A DNA stretch of 64,000 bases from contig NZ_FYEA01000001.1 of NCBI RefSeq assembly GCF_900187605.1, positions 434,001-498,000 of the forward strand, read 5' to 3'. Below are positions 8,918 through 16,745 of this stretch, piece after piece. Made by a program: the position numbers and the translations under genes. This DNA comes from Pseudomonas sp. Irchel 3H7. Lineage in GTDB: Bacteria > Pseudomonadota > Gammaproteobacteria > Pseudomonadales > Pseudomonadaceae. The notes beneath the pieces were generated by a model. It worked only from the letters and a program-made list of their open reading frames with translations. It did not search any database and was not told where the DNA came from. Within the stretch, counting starts at the first letter, position 1; each line of letters starts with the position of its first letter.

Positions 8918-9862
8918 ATGTTCCTGTCCTTCATGACGCGTCTGCGACGCCGCCGTTTGGCGTTTGCCTGCATGGCCGCGCTGATTATCGGCGTGCCGAC
9001 CAGTTGTGCCGTACTCGAACACACCGAACGCAAACTGCTGTTTCGCATCGAACCGGGCACTGCCGGTTGGTATCGCGGCTTGCCCGGCAGCGTGCAGGAA
9101 CTCGACCTGCAACCGAAGAGTTTCAAGGCCGGGGAAAACATTCATGCCTGGTGGTGGCCGGCGGAAAAGGCCAATGCGCCGGCCATTCTCTATCTGCATG
9201 GCGTGCGCTGGAACCTCACCGGGCAGTTGTTTCGCATCGAACAATTGCGCGCGGCGGGTTATTCGGTGTTGGCCATCGACTATCGCGGTTTCGGCAAGAG
9301 TCACGGTGATCTGCCATCGGAAAGCAGTGTCTACGAAGACGCACGCGTGGCGTGGGAGCGCTTCAAACTGCTGCAACCGGATCCGGCCAAACGCCTGATC
9401 TACGGGCATTCCCTCGGTGGTGCTGTGGCGATCGATCTGGCAGCGGAACTTGGGCAGGCCGCCGCCCGCGATCACTCCGCGCTACCCGTGCGCGGACTGG
9501 TGATCGAGTCCACGTTTACCACGCTGGCAGATGTCGCCGCCTCTGTGGCCAACACTTCATTGCCGGTGCGCTGGCTGCTGTCGCAGAAATTCGATTCGAT
9601 CGACAAGATCGCCGACATTCACATGCCGCTGCTGGTGGTTCACGGTCTGGCTGATGCTTTCGTTCCTCCGCGCTTCAGCGAGCAACTGTTCAACGCCGCG
9701 CAACAGCCCAAGCGCCTGTTGTTGGTGCCAGGAGCGACGCACAACAACAGCATGGCGCTCGGCGGGCAGAATTATCGCAAGGCGCTCGACAGCCTGATGC
9801 AGAGCAAACCAGCGCCGCGGATGGCCGGACCGGCGACCGTGCGCAGCGGGCGGGACACTTAG
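8918..9862 (+). CDS. Membrane-anchored alpha/beta hydrolase
   Basis: 314 residues from the ATG at 8918, which has GGGTGA 8 bases upstream; a GTG at 8906 and an ATG at 8933 are alternatives. A basic N-terminus precedes a hydrophobic segment (LAFACMAALIIGVPTSC) that could be a signal anchor or a lipoprotein signal. The hydrolase core shows the oxyanion region LYLHGVRWN, nucleophile GHSLGG, Asp in HGLADAFVP and His in GATHNN. The substrate is unknown. The stop overlaps the convergent ABC gene by four bases. Confidence 0.85.
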   Translation: MFLSFMTRLRRRRLAFACMAALIIGVPTSCAVLEHTERKLLFRIEPGTAGWYRGLPGSVQELDLQPKSFKAGENIHAWWWPAEKANAPAILYLHGVRWNLTGQLFRIEQLRAAGYSVLAIDYRGFGKSHGDLPSESSVYEDARVAWERFKLLQPDPAKRLIYGHSLGGAVAIDLAAELGQAAARDHSALPVRGLVIESTFTTLADVAASVANTSLPVRWLLSQKFDSIDKIADIHMPLLVVHGLADAFVPPRFSEQLFNAAQQPKRLLLVPGATHNNSMALGGQNYRKALDSLMQSKPAPRMAGPATVRSGRDT

Positions 9863-11670
9863 CGGTAGCCGCGAGCCTGCAAATCGAACAGTTGCGCGTA
9901 ATGCCCCGCAGCGGCGACCAGTTGATCGTGGCCACCCTGCTCCAGAATCCGGCCTTGTTGCAGGACGATGATGTGGTCGGCATTGCGCACGCTGGAAAAA
10001 CGATGGGAAATCAGCAAGGTCATGCGCCCTTCGCTGTGCTGGCTGAAATGCTCGAACACCGCCGCTTCGGCCGCCGGATCAAGGGCGGAAGTCGGCTCAT
10101 CGAGGATCAGAATGTCGGCCTCACGGCGCATGTACGCGCGGGACAAGGCAATTTTCTGCCACTGCCCGCCAGACAATTCCTGGCCCCCGGCAAACCAGCG
10201 TCCCAATTGCGTGGCATACCCCTTGTCCAGTCCTTCGATAAAGGGCGCCGCCATCCCTTGGGCAGCCGCCTCTTTCCATCGTTGCGAATCGTTGAACGCC
10301 AAGGTATCGCCGACGCCGATGTTTTCTCCGACGCTGAACTGATAGCGGATGTAGTCCTGAAAAATCACGCCAATACGTCGACGTAACGCGGTCTCCTGCC
10401 AATCCTGCAAATCACTGCCATCGAGCAGGATGCGCCCTTGATCAGGACGATAGAGCCGGGTCAGTAATTTGATCAGCGTGGTCTTGCCTGAACCGTTCTC
10501 TCCGACCAACGCCATGCTCTGGCCTGGCACCAGTTGCAGGTCAATATTTTCCAGTGCCGGTCGACTGGCACCCGGATAACGGAAACCGACGTTTTCGAAA
10601 CGCAAACCATCGCCCGGGCAGGCACCGACCGTCAGGTGGCCGCTATCGACCTGAACCGGTTCGGCTAGATATTCATAAAGACTGGTCAGGTAGAGGCCGT
10701 CTTCGTACAGGCCGCTGATTGCACTCAGGCTGCTGCTCACCGCGCTTTGGCCTTGCTTGAACAACACCAGATACATGGTCATCTGGCCAAGACTGATCTG
10801 GCCATGCACAGCATCAATCACCACCCAGGCATAGGCCACGTAAAAAGCCGCCGTACCGAGCAGACCGAGGCCGAAACCCCAGCCATCGCGCCGCAACGTC
10901 AGACGTCGATCTTCGGCATACAACCTGGCGAACGTGTCGCGGTAGCGTTGCAGCAACAGTGGTGCAAAACCGAACAGCTTGACCTCTTTGATATAGGTTT
11001 CGTGGGACAGCAAGGTTTCGATGTAATTCTGCTGCCGACTCTCCGGCGCGCGGCGGGTGAACAGGCGAAAGGCGTCACCGGAAAAATGCGCCTCGGCAAA
11101 GAACACCGGCAATGCTCCGACCACCAGCAGCACCAGCGCCCAAGGGGAAAAGTGCACCAGCAGCACACCAAAGCTGATCAGCATGATCAGGTTTTGAATC
11201 AAGCCCAACGACTTCATGACCAGTGCCAATGGCCGGGTCGAAGCCTCGCGACGCACACGCACCAGTTTGTCGTAGAACTCGGAGTTTTCGAACTGCACCA
11301 GTGACAGGGTCTGTGCTTTTTCCAGGATCAGCGTATTGACCTTCTGCCCTAGCTGCACCCGCAACAGCGACTGCTGCACCGAGAGCGCCCGTTGCGTGCC
11401 GGACAACAGCGCCAACACCCCGGCCTCCAACAAAACGTAACGCAACACCGGCCACAACGGCGCACTGCCGTGTTGCGCGTGCAACTGCATCGCTGCGACC
11501 ACGGCATCGACAATTCGCTGCCCCAACCACGCCGCCAGTGCCGGCAGCAGCCCGGCCACCAACGTTGCCAGCACCAGCCCCAGAAACAAGCCACGCGATG
11601 TCCCCCAGACCAGGCGCAAGGCGCGCTGCGCCTGATCGAACAAGGACGTGAAGCGTGATAGATCAGGCAT
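9859..11670 (-). CDS. ABC transporter, fused permease and ATPase
   Basis: 603 residues. The N-terminal 320 carry about six membrane helices (GLFLGLVLATLVAGLLPAL and others). The C-terminal half is an ATPase: Walker A GENGSGKTT at 390-398, signature ELSGGQ, Walker B ILILDEPTSALD and H-loop LISHR. This half-transporter type works as a dimer and exports lipids, peptides or drugs; the cargo cannot be told. The gene is monocistronic and meets the hydrolase gene tail to tail. Confidence 0.93.
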   Translation of the reverse strand: MPDLSRFTSLFDQAQRALRLVWGTSRGLFLGLVLATLVAGLLPALAAWLGQRIVDAVVAAMQLHAQHGSAPLWPVLRYVLLEAGVLALLSGTQRALSVQQSLLRVQLGQKVNTLILEKAQTLSLVQFENSEFYDKLVRVRREASTRPLALVMKSLGLIQNLIMLISFGVLLVHFSPWALVLLVVGALPVFFAEAHFSGDAFRLFTRRAPESRQQNYIETLLSHETYIKEVKLFGFAPLLLQRYRDTFARLYAEDRRLTLRRDGWGFGLGLLGTAAFYVAYAWVVIDAVHGQISLGQMTMYLVLFKQGQSAVSSSLSAISGLYEDGLYLTSLYEYLAEPVQVDSGHLTVGACPGDGLRFENVGFRYPGASRPALENIDLQLVPGQSMALVGENGSGKTTLIKLLTRLYRPDQGRILLDGSDLQDWQETALRRRIGVIFQDYIRYQFSVGENIGVGDTLAFNDSQRWKEAAAQGMAAPFIEGLDKGYATQLGRWFAGGQELSGGQWQKIALSRAYMRREADILILDEPTSALDPAAEAAVFEHFSQHSEGRMTLLISHRFSSVRNADHIIVLQQGRILEQGGHDQLVAAAGHYAQLFDLQARGYR

Positions 11671-11892
11671 GGGGCGTTGGACTCTGCAGGTGATGGTGAT
11701 GCGTCATGGTACTCCAGCGCTTGGACTGAATTTCACACAACGACCGCGTTATCGTCGAAGCGCTTTTCAGAACAAAAACATCTGGAAGACTCAGGCCTTT
11801 CCGGCGTCCAACGCTCTGCTATGTTTTAACCGCCTAACGCGGAACCCGGCGACACCCGCCATGCTCCGCGCCTGACTGCCGGGAGCAGAGAC

Positions 11893-12306
11893 ATGAGAAT
11901 CGACCCGTACCTGATCTTCAACGGTGACTGCCGCGAGGCCTTCACCTTTTACCAGCAAGCCTTGCAAGGAAAGCTCGAAGCGATGATGACATTCGGCGAG
12001 ACACCCGCCGCCGAGCATGTGCCCAAAGAACACCACAATCTGATCATCCACACCTGCCTGAAAGTGGGTGATCAGATGATCATGGCCTCGGACACCACAC
12101 CCGACCGCCCGACTCAAGGCATGAGCGGCTGCTCGATTTCGCTGAATGTCGACAGCATCGCTGAAGCTGAGCAGGTGTTTAACGCTCTGGCCAAGGATGG
12201 CCGCATCGATATGCCGCTGGAGGCGACTTTCTGGGCGGTGCGCTTCGGCATGCTGGTGGATCGTTTTGGCGTATCGTGGATGGTCAATTGCGAGAGCGAA
12301 AAGTGA
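11893..12306 (+). CDS. VOC family protein, PhnB/YjdN-like
   Basis: 137 residues beginning MRIDPYLIFNGDCREAFTFY, the typical start of PhnB/YjdN-like glyoxalase-fold proteins. The two beta-alpha-beta halves end in VRFGMLVDRFGVSWMVNCE. The family includes demethylubiquinone methyltransferase-like and resistance proteins, but most members have no known reaction. A GGGAGCAGAGAC ribosome site precedes the ATG and a terminator follows. Confidence 0.88.
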   Translation: MRIDPYLIFNGDCREAFTFYQQALQGKLEAMMTFGETPAAEHVPKEHHNLIIHTCLKVGDQMIMASDTTPDRPTQGMSGCSISLNVDSIAEAEQVFNALAKDGRIDMPLEATFWAVRFGMLVDRFGVSWMVNCESEK

Positions 12307-12328
12307 GACAAACTTTTCGCCAGGCATG

Positions 12329-12360
12329 AAAAAGCCCAACCGGTTCAGGTTGGGCTTTTT
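12329..12360. terminator. Bidirectional terminator
   Basis: A-run, AGCCCAACC / GGTTGGGCT stem with a short loop, then a T-run. It ends the VOC gene on + and the gene at 12364-12693 on -. Confidence 0.88.
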
Positions 12361-12363
12361 GCT

Positions 12364-12693
12364 TCAGCGCTGGGCCAGTTCGTGGCGTACGCATTGTTCA
12401 TAATAGGTCTGCTTGACCGCTGCGGGTTTGAGCTTTGATGGACTGTCGTAGGTCTGCTCGGTGATCCCCATCGCAGTCATGCGCATCCACGGCTGCTGGA
12501 ACTTGCGCACCTGCAGGCGTTTGCGCGCGCCATACAGCGAAATCCCCGCAAGCTTTGACTGCTGCGCGCCGGCGGCGATGTCCGAACCCCATACACAGGC
12601 AAAACGATGACTCTTGCTCAACTCTTTCGCCTGAACCCCACAGGCGATGACAGCCAGGGAAAGCGTTGCAACGGTTATTACAATCGTCCGCAT
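12364..12693 (-). CDS. Small secreted hypothetical protein
   Basis: 109 residues. An N-terminal signal peptide (MRTIVITVATLSLAVIACG, probable cleavage after VQA) is followed by a basic periplasmic domain with two further Cys that could pair. No family is recognised. It is monocistronic and shares the terminator at 12329-12360. Confidence 0.75.
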   Translation of the reverse strand: MRTIVITVATLSLAVIACGVQAKELSKSHRFACVWGSDIAAGAQQSKLAGISLYGARKRLQVRKFQQPWMRMTAMGITEQTYDSPSKLKPAAVKQTYYEQCVRHELAQR

Positions 12694-12847
12694 ATAGCCA
12701 ACCTAACCTTTTGAAAAAAGGCGATTTTGCCGGGGAAGCGAAAGTCCGGGGGCCAGCAATTTGCCTTCTCGCCACTCGTCCGGTGGCCCGCACCTTTCGC
12801 CTCTCAGCACTTCCAAACTGAACACCCCTCAGTGGAGCGTACAGATA

Positions 12848-13123
12848 ATGAACAAGAATATTGCTGCCCTGTCCCTCGCCAGTCTGCTGCTCATTGGCCC
12901 TGCCTGCACATTGGCTGCCGAGGAGACTAACGCTGGGTCTGCTGCCCCGCCGACCGCCCTGCCAGGAGTCAATTCCGGCAGCAAACAATCCAATGAAGAA
13001 AAGGCGAACAAGAAAGGCGAGGAATCGTCAGGCGGCAACGCAGGCGCGCAATCGCACGAAACGGAAAAGGACGCTGCGACTTCGAGTGACTCGGATGACA
13101 TCAAGAAGAAGCCTGCACAATAG
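12848..13123 (+). CDS. Small secreted, highly polar hypothetical protein
   Basis: 91 residues from the ATG at 12848, preceded by GTGGAGCG. A signal peptide (MNKNIAALSLASLLLIGP, likely cut after TLA) leads to a low-complexity mature part rich in Lys, Glu, Ser, Asn and Ala, probably disordered. The longer open frame upstream reads through untranslated sequence. Function unknown; such proteins are common in Pseudomonas. Confidence 0.7.
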   Translation: MNKNIAALSLASLLLIGPACTLAAEETNAGSAAPPTALPGVNSGSKQSNEEKANKKGEESSGGNAGAQSHETEKDAATSSDSDDIKKKPAQ

Positions 13124-13229
13124 CCGCTCTTTTTCCGTCTCGCGGTGAGCTCCAAACATTGCAACTAGCGAGCCGGGCACCATGAATACACGCTAGCCGC
13201 GCTGGCATCGCATAAAGGGACACGTACTG

Positions 13230-13261
13230 AAAAGGCCAATACTGAATGCATTGGCCTTTTT
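13230..13261. terminator. Intrinsic terminator
   Basis: AAAAGGCCAAT stem pairing with ATTGGCCTTTT and ending in a T-run. On + it may end the secreted-protein gene; on - it sits just beyond the frameshifted membrane gene. Confidence 0.75.
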
Positions 13262-13268
13262 AAATGAA

Positions 13269-13414
13269 TTATACGACCGGGACAGAGTAACTCTGATAGT
13301 CGCTCAGTGGCACCTCCTGTTTGTGCTCGCCCCAAGCCCCACCCTTTATTGATTTGTAGTACCAGAAAAACCCACCGACAGCACAGCTGCCAAAATTAAA
13401 ATCGAACGAAACAT
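13269..13414 (-). pseudogene. Micro membrane-protein gene with a one-base frameshift
   Basis: The minus strand starts MFRSILILAAVLSVGF, a membrane segment. It then continues in another frame as FFWYYKSIKGGAWGEH and ends QSYSVPVV with a TAA at 13269. The span of 146 bases is one short of a multiple of three. A T5 run at the joint would restore one frame of about 48 residues if it were T6. It may be a decayed gene, a sequencing error or slippage. No strong ribosome site is seen. Confidence 0.5.
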
Positions 13415-13459
13415 GAGACCATCATAATCCCGCACAAATAGAAACGCCAAGAACCACTC

Positions 13460-13921
13460 TTAGTTCGTGAACTTGTCCTTTGTATATTGAGTACCAATGG
13501 GATCACCAAGAGAATTTGTCGGTGTTAGTGTCCGTCCTCCTGCAGAAACAAACCTAAGTTGGAGGGAACCGTCATTGTCATCAAGACCGTCAAACGTGTC
13601 ATTGATCATCATCCACACATCCTCACCACCGCTGAACGCCCCTCGCAGACCCAGCGCCTCTGGCGATCCATGCTCACCGACTCTGAATATTGCCTGCCCC
13701 ACTATTGCCTTCTCGCCGCTATAAGGATATTTCTTGTCCCCCTTATCAATATTCATAATGTAGTAGTTGCCCTTGCCTACACCATATCCTTTAGCATCAC
13801 AGGTTCTGGCGTCTCGCTCGCGAGTATTGAAGCACCATGTACCATCTGCATAAAGATTGCCTGCCGAAGGGATTTTCCCGATACGTTGCCAGCCTTTATT
13901 CGCATGAATTTTACTTTCCAT
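13460..13921 (-). CDS. Possible LecA/PA-IL-like lectin-fold protein
   Basis: 153 residues with no signal peptide. The second half reads like the LecA jelly-roll: an IFRVGEHGSP strand, then VWMMINDTFDGL and DDNDGSLQLRFVS. This resembles the LecA motif around LIYNDVPGTYGNNSGSFSV that binds calcium and galactose. The first half has a Cys pair (WCFNTRERDARTC) and GYGVGKG. Base composition is more AT-rich than the flanking host genes, suggesting transfer. Sugar binding is inference from the motif only. Confidence 0.55.
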   Translation of the reverse strand: MESKIHANKGWQRIGKIPSAGNLYADGTWCFNTRERDARTCDAKGYGVGKGNYYIMNIDKGDKKYPYSGEKAIVGQAIFRVGEHGSPEALGLRGAFSGGEDVWMMINDTFDGLDDNDGSLQLRFVSAGGRTLTPTNSLGDPIGTQYTKDKFTN

Positions 13922-14395
13922 TTAGCAACACCTCATCAACAAAGAATAGAATTCTGCCTGCAGCAAAAAACTATAGCTCGATATTTTTTGGCGTCAAATA
14001 AACTTACGACCTATACACTTCTATATACCAGAGCTATAAAGCAACATCAGCACTATGGCGCTATTTCGAAAGTGTTAAGTTGTTAAAGCAAGAGACTTGA
14101 TTACCCCCAAAAGACGCGACACGCTGGAAGTAATGTCGTCTGACATCGGAAATAATGGCTTTCATCGACATCTTGCCTACCTGAAGCGCAATGAGTCTGC
14201 GGATGTCCGCGTTGGTGATGAGGTTACTCGCTGAGCATGCATTGGTGCAGTCGTGGCGAATACGACCGCATGACCCACGCAACCCGATGTCGCAGCTTTT
14301 GGCTGAGTCGGCATCGAGGTCAATCAGTTCGCGAGGACCGGCTCTGATCATCTTGAGGAGAAAACGAGATGCCCCCCGCAAATTCCCCACGCATG
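13922..14395. other. AT-rich stretch without a confident gene
   Basis: About 470 bases between the lectin-like gene and the tRNA terminator. Open frames exist on both strands (for example 14061-14390 on -) but none has a convincing ribosome site, family motif or codon bias. It may be debris of an older insertion beside the tRNA. Confidence 0.5.
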
Positions 14396-14423
14396 AAAAA
14401 GCCCAACCTTTTCAGATTGGGCT
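14396..14423 (-). terminator. Terminator of the tRNA-Pro gene
   Basis: Read on the minus strand: AGCCCAATC stem, loop, GGTTGGGCT, then a T-run. It lies 17 bases beyond the tRNA CCA end, as expected for the host tRNA transcription unit. Confidence 0.75.
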
Positions 14424-14439
14424 AAGTCATTGAATTATA

Positions 14440-14489
14440 TGGTCGGGACGGAGTGATTCGAACACTCGACCCCTAGCACCCCATGCTGG
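14440..14489 (-). other. tRNA-Pro(GGG) 3' half: prophage attachment site
   Basis: The minus strand carries the anticodon arm (5' stem CCAGC, loop ATGGGGT with anticodon GGG, 3' stem GCTAG with one mismatch). The variable loop, T arm with GTTCGAATC and acceptor end CCGTCCCGACCA follow. The sequence upstream of the anticodon stem does not continue as tRNA. A 3' half with its terminator and no 5' half is what integrases leave at the end distal to int. The restored tRNA and integrase would be beyond 64 kb. Confidence 0.85.
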
Positions 14490-14683
14490 GGACTGTAGCG
14501 GCCTAAACTATTGTTTTATATGAACAACATGCTGTTTTAGCCATAGCAAAACATCCGTTTTTTTGTGATTATGCAAACGTAAATACGCGGCCTCCAGAGG
14601 AGGTTTTGCGCACCATCTCCCCGGCGTTCTGCCGTAAAATAATTCCCCCTGCTACGCTGGTTTCGTCATAAGAGGAAACCAAA

Positions 14684-14893
14684 ATGCCTAACTCCGACCT
14701 ACTCCCGCCCTTGCTCTTCAAGATCAACGAAAACCAACTCGCCCTCGAAGCCGCCATCATGGAGCTGTCGAACTGGGTCGAACAACGCGGATCGGCCGAC
14801 GTCGCCGAGAATGTGCGCGGCGCGCTCTGGGCGATCGACAAAAACGAAGAGTTCATCAAGATGACGCTTGCGGTACTGATGACACCCGAGTAA
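14684..14893 (+). CDS. Small prophage hypothetical protein
   Basis: 69 residues, acidic and helical (LLFKINENQLALEAAIMELS), with no membrane segment or Cys. The ATG follows AAGAGGAAACCAAA. It is the first gene inside the attachment site, opposite to the late genes, so probably expressed independently. Family unknown. Confidence 0.65.
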   Translation: MPNSDLLPPLLFKINENQLALEAAIMELSNWVEQRGSADVAENVRGALWAIDKNEEFIKMTLAVLMTPE

Positions 14894-15004
14894 CTGCAAT
14901 CGGTCAGGAGTTTCGCACTCGCTTCCCAGCCCCCCAGCCCCCCAGCCGGAACATGTACCGATTTCAAATACCGATACTAAAAATATAAACAATGGAATGT
15001 CTGA

Positions 15005-15406
15005 ATGAAAAAAATCGCACTGTTCCTCACTTTTTTTTGTGTCGCCGGATGCACTACACCGCCAAGGCCTGCGCCTCAGAAACCTTTAGTTCTTTATCGA
15101 TATCCGATGAGTGAAAACACAGTTCTGCTTGCCCACACGTTGGCGAGTCACGACCTGAAGGATCCGGATAGCGCAAAGTTTCGTGATGCTTTTTTCATAA
15201 CCTCAGACAGCCGAGGAGAATCACGAGACAAATCGAAAGACTCCTGGTGTATCGAGATAAATGGGAAAAATAGCTACGGCGCCTATGTTGGGTACACATG
15301 GGCTCTTCTTCCGGCTGGCGGTAACTCAATCATCATGGGGAGCACTCCAACCGGAGTCGTGGCTAATCAGCTATGTGCTTCTGCGATTTACCCTTCAGCA
15401 GGATAA
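15005..15406 (+). CDS. Prophage lipoprotein (moron)
   Basis: 133 residues. A lipoprotein signal (MKKIALFLTFFCVAGC, lipobox VAGC) leads to a periplasmic domain with a Cys pair and the block SHDLKDPDSAKFRDAF, also seen in small Pseudomonas lipoproteins of unknown role. It is AT-richer than the phage late genes and on the opposite strand, so it is a lysogenic-conversion candidate, for example a surface change or superinfection block. Confidence 0.75.
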   Translation: MKKIALFLTFFCVAGCTTPPRPAPQKPLVLYRYPMSENTVLLAHTLASHDLKDPDSAKFRDAFFITSDSRGESRDKSKDSWCIEINGKNSYGAYVGYTWALLPAGGNSIIMGSTPTGVVANQLCASAIYPSAG

Positions 15407-15502
15407 TTTTTACCTCAATACACAAGGCGATCTTCGATGTCTATTGGAGTTTGTCTACCTTGCTATACTCATCTGAACCTCTGAACAAAGGAGCGGTACA
15501 AG

Positions 15503-15568
15503 ATGCTGTTACTTCCCGCCGAATGCTTAGCGGGGGTCCAAACCGGTGTAAACCGCGAAGGAATCTGA
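15503..15568 (+). CDS. Possible 21-residue leader peptide
   Basis: An ATG at 15503 with AAAGGAG nine bases upstream opens a frame reading MLLLPAECLAGVQTGVNREG plus Ile. Its TGA sits four bases before the next start at 15572, so the two could be translationally coupled. Only the strong ribosome site and the coupling support it. Confidence 0.35.
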   Translation: MLLLPAECLAGVQTGVNREGI

Positions 15569-15571
15569 TGT

Positions 15572-15772
15572 ATGCAAACCAGTTTTGCTTATCTTGATCG
15601 ATCCCGTGAGAAGGCGAGTTCGGCCTTTGATCGACACTGCATCCAATGGGAGCTGCTCCAAGCGAATCCGGCTCCTACAGATGCAGATTTAATCCCATGG
15701 CTTTCTGCACGTGATGAACTCCACGCTGCGCAAGCAGAGTTCGAGGAAGAGCTCCGTCAAGCATCCCGTTGA
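15572..15772 (+). CDS. Small prophage hypothetical protein
   Basis: 66 residues, soluble, helical and acidic (AYLDRSREKASSAFDRHC, AAQAEFEEELRQASR). AAGGA lies nine bases before the ATG. It follows a possible leader peptide. No family recognised. Confidence 0.6.
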   Translation: MQTSFAYLDRSREKASSAFDRHCIQWELLQANPAPTDADLIPWLSARDELHAAQAEFEEELRQASR

Positions 15773-15947
15773 GCGAAGCTTCCTTCCATATCACCGGTCA
15801 CCTTGCCCACCACCATATCAAGGTGACTTGGAGTGCACGCAACTTACTGATACAAAGGGCAAACAGCGCTAAATTCTCAAGTTAAAAAAACACCTTTATC
15901 ACCAATAAGAATCAACAACTCAGCGCTGTATTTTCCTACAGTGCTTT

Positions 15948-16160
15948 TCAATTTTGACCGGTAAGACCTCCAGTAGCTTTTCGAAGCGTGGCGGCGCGCT
16001 GTGTCACACCATCCATGCATTTATCAATTTCGGCGTGCGGGAGCCTCAAACATCCAAACGCATCCTGTTCAACGTCCTTGGAAGCCGTAAAAAATGAATA
16101 CCCTATTCCGACAATTCCGAGGGTGAAGATGAAATAAACCCCATACAACGCTTTTGCCAT
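15948..16160 (-). CDS. Small single-pass membrane protein
   Basis: 70 residues from the ATG at 16160, which has AGGGGAG eight bases upstream; a longer frame reaches 16214. One N-terminal membrane helix (YGVYFIFTLGIVGIGYSFF) precedes a 45-residue soluble tail with two Cys. It lies between lysis genes and the attachment site. It may be a conversion gene; function unknown. Confidence 0.6.
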   Translation of the reverse strand: MAKALYGVYFIFTLGIVGIGYSFFTASKDVEQDAFGCLRLPHAEIDKCMDGVTQRAATLRKATGGLTGQN

Positions 16161-16355
16161 AATCAGGACTCCCCTTTTGGTTTGACTTATGAGGCTACCG
16201 CAAAGAATCGCCAAATGCAGTCAAACTGACAGCACTTCCCTCCTCCAGCGTCTTGCCGACCGAACACCCAATCCAAAACCCTACAGCTCGTCGCCTCACC
16301 CTCGCCGCCCCACGCAGCCTCGATTACTGTATATACAACCAGTAACCAGCAAGGC

Positions 16356-16745
16356 ATGCCCGTGGACCCCCTCTACATAGAAGACACCGACGACTGGCTT
16401 GGCTGTCCGACGCCGCTCGAAACCTGCCGGCACCAGCTCGCCCTCTACGAAAATGAATTCGAAGAACTGAACCTTCAGCTGCAACAGTCCAGGGAGCGGA
16501 TATTCAAGCTGGTTGAGATGCACGCGGCGGCGTCGGCCGAGTGCGAAACCCTCCGCTCTCAATTGAGCGTTGCGAAGTCAGAAGCATTGGATGCAAGCCG
16601 GCGAGCGACCGATATAGAGACCAACAGCAACTGGGAGCTGATGGCGAACGACAAGCACATTGCTGAGTTGCGAACCCAAATTCGGATCCTCAGCGGAGAC
16701 AATCCATTCAAAGACCCCTTCCCTCATCAGCGGGACAATTCCTGA
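16356..16745 (+). CDS. Coiled-coil prophage hypothetical protein
   Basis: 129 residues with a central heptad region (LALYENEFEELNLQLQQSRE, ECETLRSQLSVAKSEAL) and no signal peptide. It is convergent to the Rz gene and overlaps its end by 19 bases. No recognised family. Confidence 0.6.
   Translation: MPVDPLYIEDTDDWLGCPTPLETCRHQLALYENEFEELNLQLQQSRERIFKLVEMHAAASAECETLRSQLSVAKSEALDASRRATDIETNSNWELMANDKHIAELRTQIRILSGDNPFKDPFPHQRDNS

Noticed and set aside
8806-8940. Minus-strand frame reading MKDRNIKRFTQAQTKKAFYQ in the gap before the hydrolase
   Set aside because: It runs on antisense into the quinone oxidoreductase, and no clear ribosome site or codon bias supports it.
13265-13299. Weak resemblance of this stretch to the tRNA-Pro end at 14433 (GAATTATA then CGGGAC-GAGT)
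   Set aside because: About two thirds identity over 30 bases, and the stretch is the coding end of a small gene, so it is not good evidence for a second attachment site.
14061-14390. 109-codon minus frame near the tRNA terminator
   Set aside because: No motif, poor start, and an equally open frame on the other strand.
14569-14691. Minus-strand frame ending MVRKTSSGGRVFTFA
   Set aside because: Protein-like but only 37 codons with a TTG and poor spacing; kept out for lack of support.
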